The notes under the pieces: model-generated | What the model was told of the DNA's origin: nothing | What the model saw: the letters and a program-made list of their open reading frames with translations, nothing else | The model's database searches: none | Source of the DNA: Arachis hypogaea | Taxonomy: Eukaryota > Streptophyta > Magnoliopsida > Fabales > Fabaceae | Direction of reading: 5' to 3' | Assembly (NCBI RefSeq): GCF_003086295.3 | Contig: NC_092044.1 | Coordinates: 4,924,843-4,988,842 of the forward strand | Length of the DNA: 64,000 nt | Part shown: positions 47,358-59,000 of the stretch, piece by piece | Layout: every line of letters starts with the position of its first letter | Numbering within the stretch: position 1 is the first letter of the stretch | Position numbers and translations under genes: made by a program

Positions 47358-48710
47358 GTGGTCCATAACGTTTGGACCATTAAATGATCCATAATAAAAC
47401 ATATTTTTTAAGTTTTCTTAATAATTGTTAAATAGTCTTTTTTTGAATTTAATGACAAATTAACCTCATATACTTTATTTAATTATAAAAACTATTTTTT
47501 ATTTTATAAATAATTCTTTTATCATAAATCTATCATGTTTATTAACAATCAAGAATAAAAACACTAACGAATTAGAACTTCCATTGATCCTAGCCATTCC
47601 AATCGATTAAAATATTATATTTGACCCGTGACGTTCGTGATAAACCATTGAAAACCAATCGATTGGACTATCACACCAATCGATTGAATTATAACTCAAT
47701 CGATTGGATTACAGTTTACCATTAAACAACCGATTGAAAATTGCCATGATTTTAGCATAAGTCAATCGATTGGTCATATTAACCAATCGATTGAACGATG
47801 ACGAAACAATGGATATTAAATAGACAGATAAAAAATTAAAAAAAATAGATATTGAGTAGATGGATGTTCCAAAGAAAAACAATGAAATTTTTATAATCAA
47901 AGAAAATGATACACGATTTCAATGGTGGGATTGAATAATTAGTGATGGATTATTCACCAATTTATAATGTTAATATTAAGGAAAAGATAAGATTAGAGTA
48001 TCTAAATCAAAATAAAACCGCAAAAATTGAAGATAGAATTTTAAAGATAAGATAGATGAATAACAAGATAATTTCTAAAAACGATAATAAGATTGAAATA
48101 GGCGTAGTACACATTTCAATTGATTGGGTAGCACACTTCAATCGATTGAATTTGGCAAATTCATATTGTTTTGGTGAATTCAATCGATTGAGTAACAAAA
48201 GCAATCGATTGAATTGTGAGACCTCAGGTTGTTTTGAAGCATTCAATCGATTGGAAATTCTAAACAATCGATTGAATTACACAAAATCCACATTTAATTC
48301 ATTGTTCAATCGATTGATTTATGCGAAAACCATGCTTCCTTGCAATTTTCAATCGATTGTTTAGTGGTAAACTGTAATCCAATCGATTGGTTTTCAATCA
48401 AACACGATTTTATGGTTCATCATGAACGTCACGCATTAAATATAATCTTTTAATCGATTGGAATGACCAAAAAATTTATTAGGATCAATGGAAGATCTAA
48501 TCCATTATTATTTTTGTTCTTAATTGTTAATAAATATGATAGATTTATGATAAAATAATTATTTATAAAATAAAAAATAATTTTTATAATTAAATAAAAT
48601 ATGTGAGATTAATTTATAATTAAATAAAAAAAATTATTTAACAATTATTAAAAAATTAAAAAATATATTTTATTATGGGACTATTTAATGGTAAAAAAAG
48701 ACACGGGTGC
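47358..48710. mobile_element. Non-autonomous element with ~270-bp TIRs and CAATCGATTG arrays
   Basis: 47376-47645 is an inverse of about 48430-48692 (start ACCATTAAATGATCC against ACCATTAAATAGTCC), so the TIRs are about 270 bp. Between them lie two arrays of the palindrome CAATCGATTG: seven copies at 47600-47800 and ten at about 48117-48460. The outermost ends and target duplication are unclear because the right end is worn. Long TIRs suggest a Mutator-like foldback element. ORFs here repeat FNRL and are by-products of the palindrome. Confidence 0.75.
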
Positions 48711-48839
48711 CAAATAACAAACTGCTCTAAACTAAAAATCCAGATCAAATATTTCAGTTTTTATTTAAACAAAAAGTAAACCTGATTTGATGTATTTTCA
48801 AATTAGATTAGATTTGGAGTTTTGAACACACTTGTCGTT

Positions 48840-48922
48840 CCTCTCCCACACGTTCGGTGGTGACCAATCCACAAACTCTTGCTCTCATTCTCACCGTCAA
48901 AACCCCGAATTAAATCAAGAAG
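48840..48922 (+). other. Candidate first leader exon of F-box gene 3
   Basis: A pyrimidine-rich segment ends ...AATCAAGAAG before donor GTGAGG (48923). It would join to 49181. No ATG lies in the frame that continues the conserved peptide. The 5' boundary is a guess. Confidence 0.35.
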
Positions 48923-49180
48923 GTGAGGGTCCCAATTCTCGTGGTTTTGTACCTTTTATCTAAGAGATGTTCTTTAATTTGAAACATACATAGTCTTTTA
49001 TGGTGATTGTTTTCTGATTGTGTTATACGTTACCACGCTGCGTATAAAATTATATGACTAATTTCTTTAAAGTTACAAGGTATAAAATGGAAACATTAAA
49101 ATTTTAGTTACTTTAAATTTAAAAATCATAATATATTATTATGATAACTGATTATGATAATGATTATTAATTATTTGTAG

Positions 49181-49264
49181 AAGAGGGATCAGATCATTAG
49201 CGTATCGAAGAGTCCTCAACAATGGAGTTGGAGAAAGACTAAACGAAGCCGCAAAATTTCTTCG
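49181..49264 (+). other. Leader exon of F-box gene 3 with conserved reading frame
   Basis: Acceptor TTTGTAG at 49180 and donor GTAAATGC at 49265. One frame reads RGIRSLAYRRVLNNGVGERL then NEAAKFLR. Spliced to an acceptor ending at the CTGGGAAAAAATGG stretch (about 50694), the frame would run into the F-box ATG (R-W-E-K-M-D). The homologous exon of gene 1 differs at six third positions and only one amino acid over the last 16 codons. Confidence 0.65.
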
Positions 49265-49814
49265 GTAAATGCTCTTTCCTCAAATCTGTAATCATAGCTT
49301 TATTTCATTCTGTTTGTAGATACTTTTTTCACCCTTTAAGTCCTTAAAGTTTATTTTCTGAAAATATTACATAGGGTTCGATTAAACACTTAAACTACCG
49401 TCTACATGCCACAATATTTTGGGTGATGCTGAAAACTTTATGTGCTTTATATTTATTTATTTTTAGTTTAAGATGAAAATGCTCGTCCTGTAAAGTTGAG
49501 TTCCCATTTATTTTCTGAAAATTTTACATAGGATTCCGTTAAACACTTAAACTCATTTCTTTGAATATATATTTAATATTCATTTTTTTTGTCATATTTT
49601 TAAATCTTTCATAAATTTATTTGTTGTTAGTATTTTTAGAATTTGTTTTATTAGCAGTGCAAATTTTTAAATATTATTTTAATAATTTATCTTTTTTCAG
49701 GATGGACTAATTTGATGATTAGTTTTTTATATATGAATAACAAAATTAATTTTATATTTATAAACTACAGCTTTCATAAACAAAAAATGTAATCCCTTTT
49801 TGTGTTTTTTATTT

Positions 49815-50101
49815 TTTAGCGTATTTGGTAAATTCTATTAGTAAAAGTAAAAATACTCAAAAATAAAAATCATTTTTTAAAAAAAATTATAATTTATATT
49901 TTTTAACAGATTTTTTTAAATAAATATTTTTTACATAATAAATAAATAAAAAATACTTTTATTTTATTATATCTAAATATAATTGATAAATACAAAAAAT
50001 CTTTTGCACGAAATATTCAAACATAAATTCTTTTATAAGATTTTTTTAAAAAAATAACTCGAATAAAGATATTTTCTCATCAGATCACCAAATAAAACCT
50101 C
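49815..50101. mobile_element. AT-rich MITE in the leader intron of F-box gene 3
   Basis: Ends agcgtatttggtaaattct and inverse of ...gatcaccaaataaaacc form imperfect TIRs. The interior matches the MITE upstream of gene 1 (10795-11125) in inverse orientation. Confidence 0.5.
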
Positions 50102-50704
50102 TCCTTTCACTGTATAAGGTGAGTGTAAAATGGAATTTTTTTTAGTGATAAAGGGGATAGAGTCTGACATGTGCACTTTATTTTTTTTTTATATTAGTTT
50201 AACAATGGTATTTTTCTGGAACTTGGAATGTTAATTTCAAATGTGGTATCGTTTAATTTGGATTAGGAACCGATTTCTATATGTTTCACGATTTTAAAAA
50301 GCACTAAAAACGATGGTTGAGTACATCAATCATCTTAGTTCCATAGAGAAAAAAATTAGCCCCTTGTTCTTTCTTTTGTTTTAACTCATCTAGATAGGTT
50401 CCACATTGATCTTTCATCTTTATATTATTATTATTATTATAGTATTTTATGAGTTTCAGATGGAGCATTTTGGGTCATGATGAAAATTTGATGAGCATTT
50501 GATAAATTTTACAATGAAAAACCTCATCATTGTACTTGGTTGAAAGTCATTCATGATCATAAATCCCTCGCTTCCCAGATGAATCATTTTGATAATAAAC
50601 ATGTATTTTCTTTTTTTTTTTTCTTTCTTTCTTCGCACTTTTATGAGTTGCAACGTATCCATCTATGATATTATACTCGCTATCAGTACTGAAGCTGGGA
50701 AAAA

Positions 50705-52599
50705 ATGGACCAAATATCTGGTTTGCCAGAAGTTATACTTCATGACATTCTCGCAAGGCTTCCGGACAGAGATTCTGCCAGAACTAGTGTTTTATCAAAG
50801 GCTTGGAGAGAAACATGGTCTACGTTTCCGATATTGTCTATTTGCAGCGATCAACTTTTTAGGAGTCAAGATGTAACGGTAGACAATTATCATAGCAAAA
50901 TAGACAAAGTTATTGACTATGTTGGGAGAAAATCGCTGAGGCTCCGTGACCTAGGCTTAGCAATCAAAGAATTCAAGCTCATTATTGACTATGTAGACCA
51001 TAAGTGCATGGCCCACCATGTTGATCTATGGATGAAGATGGCTATTGAAAGTTGTGGCCAAGTATTACATTTACAGCTTGGCCTCCCTGGTTACTATGTA
51101 GGGAGATACAGTCCGGACAGGCTTTATGAGCTTCCACTCAGTGTCATTGAATCCAAATCACTTACTAAGTTGGTGTTGATGGGCGGAATCAGAGTTGACC
51201 AAGAATTCCTCACCCATTCCATCAAGCTTTACTCGGTGAGAATAATAAAACTATGCAATCTACTTTTTGCACATGAAGGGATTATAGAGCGTCTCATTTC
51301 TCATTGTCCTCTAATTGAAGATTTAACGGTGGTCGATTGTGCTGTATATAACCCTCCAATTAGCGGAATTCCTCAAGTGTTTGCATTCAGTCTTGTGGAA
51401 TCACTATTCTTGCATGGTTTACATAAGCTCAAGAAAGCTTATGTTCAAGGAATGCGGGAAGTATATATTGATGCTCAAAATCTTGAGAGCTTACGGTTAA
51501 ATCTTGATCCAGATACATCTTTCAAGCTGAATTTATATAGTTGCACAAATTTGAGATGGTTGTGCTTATGGAGTTTGAGGAACATTGATATTGGAGACAA
51601 ATGGTTTCTTGAACTATTTTCTAAATTTCCTTTCCTTGAGAGTTTGGAACTATACTATTGCTCTATGTTTCAGAGGATTAATATTTCGAGTGCTCAACTC
51701 AAGGTCTTGAAGTTATCATACTGCTCTAACATGGAGGAGCTTAACATTGATGCTCGAAATTTATTATCATTTGCGTATGAGGGTGTGGGAGACAACAAAC
51801 CTGGTATATCTTTTCAGAAAAGTTCTAATCAATTGGAAGTCAATAGTTTATTTACGGGTGTGGATTTTCCGGGCCTCTGTAACTTGAGGAAATTTGTCGA
51901 AAACATTAAACCCCAAAAGATTTGGGCATCAGTCTCCCTCTTTATCCGTTCGTCAGTTCTAGTAAGTATACACTTGCTATATTGGTTCATTCTACTTTAC
52001 ATATTTGCCTATTTTATTTATTTGTTTGTTTGTCTGAATTCTGTAGACTGAACCAGAGCAGGGTGCATTCCAAGTTTCATCTATTCCTCCAACTATTAAA
52101 CGCTTGGAATTGCAGTTTTCTCCGGACTACGAAGCTTTCTATTTCCCTTTTATGAATTACTTGCTTTCAAGTTGCTGCCCGAACTCCATTTCATTTAGTT
52201 TTCGCTCTTATGTTCATGATAAAGCATTCATTCAGGTATGTCATTATCCTCAAATTTTTTCTGAGTCTTGCATTGAGTCTTGCATTTACCACGACAACAG
52301 TACTTCCATCCCAGCGGTGACTGCATTTGTGTTTATATACTTTATCATCGATATGTTCTTTCTAACTCCATTTGTTATTTTGCAAAAAACAACAGTTTTT
52401 GTATGAGACACTGATGGGAAGAAAGGAAGGGAAGTGCCACTGCAGTTCAAGTAATACAAAATGTTGGTGGCATGCCTTGAAGATTGTCAAGGTTATTTGT
52501 ACCTTCAAGATTGATGAGAACGCCGACTTTAAGACCATGTTAGATGCATTGCCAACATGTTGTGCTGATGAAAATATTGGTTTTATCTTAGAATTGTAA
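50705..52599 (+). CDS. F-box/LRR-repeat protein, gene 3
   Basis: Exons 50705-51961, 52047-52235 and 52396-52599, all phase 0, give about 549 residues. The F-box is at 1-45 (LPEVILHDILARLPDRDSAR, WRETW). Leucine-rich repeats include LTKLVLMGGI, LESLELYYCSM and LKVLKLSYCSN. The C-terminal module has PPTIKRLELQFSPDYEAF and KCWWHALKIVKV. Splice sites are GTAAGT/TCTGTAG and GTATGT/AACAACAG. The exon lengths of exons 2 and 3 match gene 1 and gene 2 within a codon or two. It is a likely SCF substrate receptor; the target is unknown. No lesion is seen. Confidence 0.9.
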
Positions 52600-52706
52600 T
52601 CTTTCTAGTATCAACTGATAGATAGTCCTTATTTGGTTTAGAACATTGGCGTTGCTGCTGTATTAGGATAATTAGTATGTATGTACTTAAGCAGGTGCTT
52701 ACACGT

Positions 52707-52766
52707 ATATATCAAATGTTCTACAACATTTTCTCTATATATCAAATGTTCTACAACATTTTCTCT
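52707..52766. repeat. 30-bp tandem duplication
   Basis: The unit beginning atatatcaaatgttctacaa occurs twice in perfect succession (52707-52736, 52737-52766), just past the 3' end of F-box gene 3. Confidence 0.95.
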
Positions 52767-53815
52767 CTTTATAAGGTAACGATACATGTGAATGTTCATG
52801 TTTAGAATTTTCTCTTTTTGCGAAAAAAATATAAAGTTAAAAACTAATCCTGTAGAAACAAATGTAAAAGTGTGTTTGAAATGTCATCTTATTATTAAAA
52901 TATACTAGATTAATATACACAAAATCAAAACAAACTAATTATTATTTGCTAAGCTATTTATTAGTTTCTTCTCACTCTCTAAACGGTGTAAACTACTGCC
53001 TCACTAAGTACTCTATTTATTTTGCTATGAATATTAAAATCTGAATCTCTCAAATCCTTTGTCATTCTTCTCCAAAATGGTTTGACATAAATTTAGTATT
53101 ACATGAAAACATAAAATAAAAGCATGACGTAAATGATACTGATTACTGAGGCCAATGACGTAAATGATACTGATTACTGAGGCCAACTTAACTCCGTGAT
53201 AATTTTGAAGTAATTGATAATTAAGAGATTAAAATGAGCGTTAAAAACTTAAAATATTTATGTATTGAGGTGATATAAGTTGGCCCGACCTTTTAGTTGT
53301 CTATTGTTATTGCTCACATTTCAATTATCCATTTATAACTTTTATGATTTGTTAATGCTATACTTGAAATCATAAATCATAATCCTAAATTATAATTTAT
53401 AAACACTAAATTCTAAATTATAAATTATAAATCATAATATCTAAATTCTAAAACATAAATCATATATTTTAAGTGTTTAATTTTCATGTAGTGACTATCA
53501 TGTAATTAACCGTTCTCTTAAATGATTATTAATGTAAAAAATAGTTATTTTTACTAATATAATCATTATGTGATTAAAATAATTTTACAGTGACAGTACA
53601 CCAAAATTAAATTTATATCTTAAACCATAAATCATAAACTATAAATTCAAACTTTATTTTGTTTTGTTTCACTTTCAAATGTTTTTTAATTTTTACTTAA
53701 GTTTTGGATGCTTCTATTATTTTTAGTTTTGAATTTTTACTAATATTTAATTATTTTTAGTTGTTTGTTATTTTTAAATTAATTGATTGAAATAATATTA
53801 TTCTGTAGATTTTTT

Positions 53816-53852
<37 letters not shown>

Positions 53853-53977
53853 CTGTTTTTAAAAATTCAATTTAAAATTAGGGCAATTTACATAAATAAA
53901 TTGATTGCTCTTTAAATTTATGCAATTGCATTCTTTCATACATGAAGACGCAAATACATTGTTTTGTATATCTATAG
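52767..53977. other. AT-rich intergenic stretch
   Basis: No gene is recognised. It contains the 31-bp tandem at 53124-53185, repeated taaatcataa-type phrases (53360-53460 and 53620-53645) and a (TA)n run at about 53819-53849. Confidence 0.45.
53124..53185. repeat. 31-bp tandem duplication
   Basis: The unit beginning atgacgtaaatgatactgat occurs twice with no mismatch (53124-53154, 53155-53185). Confidence 0.95.
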
Positions 53978-54165
53978 AAATCGCTACTGGCAATAACGAT
54001 TTACGAAAACACATAATTCGGCGGATTACATATAAATGGAGGAACACAGAAACCGCTAGAGGCTGTCGCGATTTCTTTATTTATGCTTGGCAATAAACCG
54101 CTACTGGCAGTAACAGTTTACGTGAGAAAGTGTGCATAAACCGCTGGAGGAAATAACGGTTTACG
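53978..54165. repeat. Array of four AAACCGCT...CGGTTTACG palindromic units
   Basis: Units at 53978-54005, 54050-54074, 54095-54122 and 54138-54165 share AA(A)CCGCT at one end and an inverted (A)CGGTTTACG-like end, with degenerate centres. This resembles subterminal arrays of Mutator-like elements, but no TIRs were found around it. Confidence 0.65.
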
Positions 54166-55911
54166 TTGAACAAGATATTTATCTGTACCATTTCGGTGTC
54201 AACTTATATGTTATGATTTTTTCATATCTTGTCTTCATATACATGGGCATGTAAAGTAATCTTAGCAAGATCAAATTTTGATAATAATCTTATATGGTGT
54301 TTTATTTGTATTTTTTGCTTGTCAACTAGAGTTTTGGCTTTATTTTGTTTGGTCAGAGAATGCATGGCTTTGATTTTAGAAAATTTCTTATATATTTAGA
54401 TGTTATTTTATTAGGTCAACTTATTTTATTTTGTTGAGCTTTTTAAATTTTATTGTGTGTTTGTGATTGAATAACTTAACTAAAAATTAAAACAAATATA
54501 TAGACATTTTTGTCAAAAATACTATCCACAGTTTCTTTTCACAAAATGTTCACTGAATTTGCTTTTAACAAAATAGCTCACATTAATAAAAATAATTTTT
54601 TTTTACTTTACTTACAACTTTTACTTTGAATTATCTACTAAATAAATTATCTACCAATTTAATAAATTTTATATGAGCAATATTATAAAATTAGTACCAT
54701 TCTTTTCAACAATTAACCAATAATATTTGAAAATATTGATTAAAAGTATAGTGTTAGACTGCTAAACTAAAAAAGTTGAATTGTTAACTAAAAATATTGA
54801 CCAATATAACTTAAAATTACTAGTCCTTAAACTTTTTTCATTTTATATTTATAAAAAAGTTAAATTGTCTTTATATAGTTTCTTGATATTTGTAACTAGA
54901 TGTTTACACTTAAAAAGTTTTCAATTAAATCTGTGTATTAATTTTTACTTTATTATTAAATCTTATTAATAATAAATGTTACAAAATTATTTTTATCTAT
55001 CTTAAAATATTAACTATTAATAAATATGTCTTGGTATATTTTATTAAGTCAAATATTTTTAAAACAATAAAAATATAATTACAAATTTAAAACAAGGTTA
55101 GAGACTCAATTAAAAATATAATATAAGTATGTATGCTTATATTTACAGTTTTTTAAACTAGGCAACAATTTTCCTCAGGAGAAAAAATAATTTTACTAGA
55201 AACTTGTATTCCTTTTACAGCAAAAATAATATGTAGTTCATAAAAGAATATAGTTTTACATAAATTTAATATTACATGAAGTATAAATTATAATTTTAAT
55301 ATCTGAAAATATATAAGGTTTGAATTCCGTAAATTGGTTTATTCGGTGGACCTTTGATTGTGTTTTGTTATGACTCACATTTGATTTATAGATTTATATT
55401 TTGAATGGATGATTTGTTCTAACTCAGAAGTTTAAATATATATTTTAAGATAAAATATTCGGTTTAGTCGTTGAAGTTATTCTCAAATTTTAAAAAAGTC
55501 TTTAAAATTTTAATTGCTTCAAGTTAATTTCTAAATTTTTTAATTGACTCTGTGACAAAAATTATTATAGAGACTAATATAATTAAAATTTAAAAAATTT
55601 AGAGATTAAATTGAAGCAATTAAAATTTTAAAAATTGAATTGAAGCTCGAGCATAATTTTAGGAACCAAATTCAATATTTTCTTTATATTTTAACTTTGG
55701 ATTGAAGCAGCTTTTCTCCCAACCTATATATAATATTATTACAAATTTGTTCTAATACTTACAAATATTGTAATTTTTTTGTTTTAATGTTTATATATAT
55801 TTAAAAAAATCTTAATTTCAATCTAATTGTTTAAAAGAAAGTTGAAAGAATTTCGGTGCTGATGCACTTGAACCATGATTTAGTGTTGAGCTAGATGATC
55901 TTCGAACATTC
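54166..55911. other. AT-rich intergenic stretch
   Basis: No gene. 55465-55675 holds an imperfect inverted repeat (aaattttaattgcttcaagtt against aattgaagcaattaaaatttt), a foldback of unknown family. Confidence 0.45.
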
Positions 55912-56060
55912 ATTCAAAAAAGAAATTTTTTTTTTGAAAGAGAGAAGCTCAACACAACAAGTGGAGCGAAACAACATAAGAATCAGTGAATATCATAAAG
56001 CAATCTAGGTAACACTTCTAAAAACGAATGCTTATCCCTTTGTCATCTCCGGCATTGCCA

Positions 56061-59000
56061 TCAACAACAAAAAGGATCTACACCTAACCACTCCTTATAG
56101 TTCATGAAGGACATATGAATGATCTCGTCAACCCCTTTTCCTTTATTCTGAAAAATTCTTCGGTTCCTTTCTAGCCAGATGTTCCATGTAATCGCACAAA
56201 ATCCCATCAACCACCTCTTGCGCTCCACCTTGCTAGCTGATATCTCAGTCCAACTTATGAAATGTTCTTTTAACGTCCCCGGGCAAGACCATAGCCTCCC
56301 AACAAATGATAACCAAGCACACCAAACCTGCCAAGAGAAATCACAACCAAGGAACAAGTGGTGACTATATTCAATGTTCTTGTTACAAAACACACATACA
56401 ACATCTTCGTGGTGAATAACTCCCAACCGACTCAGTCTCTCCTTCGTATTGACCCTACCAGTCAACACAAACCAGACAAACAGTTCAACTCTTGGTGGAA
56501 CTAAACCTTTCCAGATTGTCTTTGTAAAGTTGTAGCTTGTTATGTCCTCCGGAATAATGTCCTCCTGTAGTACCTGCAAAAAAGAGTTAGTAGAAAAGAC
56601 CCCTTGTTTATCAAATTTCCATACAACTCTATCCTCACTGCCATAATCCAATTTGACCAGCCTTAATACATCATGCAACTGGTTCACTAGATTCAACTCC
56701 CATTGGAATAGCTCTCGCCTCCATTGGAAGTTCCATATCCACTCAGCCCCATCCCAAAACCGGCAATCCCCTATAACAGATCCTCTTTGGTTTGAAACTG
56801 AGAAAAGTCTCGGAAACTGATCTTTCAGAGCACCACCACGTAACCAGACATCCTCCCAGAATCGAGTCCCTCTTCCATCACCCACCTCCATAGCTAACCC
56901 AGTAATCATCTTTTGTCTTACTTGCTGATTCTTGAACTGTATCTGGCAGATATCCTTCCATGGGCCTCCCTTAATGGGTAAAACCTGAGAGGACAACAGC
57001 ACACTTGGGTCCAGGTTATTACACGAACAAACCACCTTCTTCCACAGCGGACAATCCTCCTTTGAAAAGCGCCACCACCACTTAAAAAGAAGGGATGTGT
57101 TTCGCAACATGGCATCCCCAACACCCAACCCACCAAGCTTTTTAGGCGCCTGCACCACCTCCCACTTTACCAGAGCCACACCATTCCTACCATCCTCCTT
57201 ACTCCATAAAAATCTTCTCTGTAAGGAAATAAGTTTCTCCGCAACAGCCTTCGGCATCTTATACAGGCTTAAATAATATACTGGGAGGCTATTTAGTACA
57301 GATTTCATAAGCACCAACTTACCGGCTTTGTTAAGGACTTTGGCTTTCCAAAGGCTGAGTTTTTCCTCCACTTTGTCAATGATTGGCTTCCAAGTCTTCA
57401 CCAACCTTGGATTAGCTCCTAGCAAGATCCCCAAGTATTTTACTGGAAGGGAGGCTTCCTTGCAACCCAGCACGTAACACATACGCTGAACCCACTGAGC
57501 ATCACAGTTAATAGGAATCAAGCTAGATTTATCAAAGTTGATGCTTAACCCCGACATCAGCTCAAAACATCGAAGAATCCTCCTGTAGTTCTTGATTGTC
57601 TCTTCCTCTGGAGGACAGAACAGAATGGTATCATCCGCGAACTGAAGATGCGACAGCTCAACCTGATCTCTACCTATCAGTAGTGGAGATATGCGTCTGT
57701 TTCTAACCGCCTGCCCAAGCATCCTATGTAACACATCAACGACAAGGACAAACAAAAAAGGAGACAGTGGGTCACCTTGTCGTAGACCTCTTTCCATCTT
57801 AAACGGCTTGGAAGGTGAACCGTTTATCAAGACTGACATAGAGCAAGTACTGATGCACTCCATAACCCACCCCCTCCACCTTCTTCCAAACCCCATTTTC
57901 TGTAAAACAAAATCTACGAAGCTCCACTTTACTCTATCGTATGCCTTCTGGAAGTCTAACTTTATTATCACCGCTTCCTTTCTTCGCAGTTTAAGCCATT
58001 GAACAGTTTTGCAAGCAATAAGAGCCCCGTCATGGATTTTCCTGCCCTTAACAAAAGCACTATGTGTCTCACCTACAAGTTGTGGCATTATTGTTCGCAT
58101 TCTCCTAACCAGCATCTTAGAGATGACTTTGTATACACACCCGACCATACTGATAGGCCTAAGGTCCTTGATTTCCTTTGCTCCAGTAAACTTAGGAGCC
58201 AAAGCAACCCAAGTGAGATTAGTATCCGCCGGTAACCTAGAGGACTGGAAGAAGTCCAACACCGCTCCCGTGAACTCAGAACCAATTTCATCCCAACACT
58301 TCTTTATGAAGTTCATGTTATAGCCGTCACAACCAGGAGCCTTTGATGAGTCACAATCCCACACTGCTTCTCTAACCTCCTCAAGGGTCGGCTGTATCTC
58401 CAAAGCCAAAGCATCAGCTTCACTGATCTTCTCCACCAGACCGTCTCTAAACCCCACCAATGGCGACTTCTCCTGGTGGTACAAGTCTTTGTAGAAGTCC
58501 CTTATTGCAATCTTGATTCTAGCTTGATTCCTAATCAATCTTCCATTAATAACCAATGCATCAACCCTGTTGTTCCTCCTTCTCGCCGAAGCTATGTTGT
58601 GGAAGTACCTTATGTTTTTATCTATGTCCCTGGCATGTCTTGAGCGCGACATCTGCTTCCAATGTAACTCTTTTCTAACATACCACTTCGAACAACATGT
58701 CACAAGCGCTTTCCTTCTTGCCTCCACCGTTTCATCATAAGCCCCATCACCCACCATGTCATCAATCTTCTTGATCTCTTCCTCCAACAGCAAAATTTTG
58801 TTGTCCATGTCTCCAAAGTTGTCTTTATGCCATCTTCTCAAAGGACCTGCCAAAGCCTTCAGCTTATCCGTGAATTGCATCTCTTGTAACCCTCTCCATT
58901 CCTCCTTTACCATTCTTAAGAAACCTTCATGTGTAAACCACGAGTCAAGGCTTCTGAACGGTCTAGGGCCATCTCTCAATCTCTTATCTTCCACTATAAG

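Noticed and set aside
48007..48364. ORFs on both strands with repeated NRL/FNRL peptides
   Set aside because: The peptide repeat is a translation of CAATCGATTG, which reads similarly on both strands; no start context or domain.
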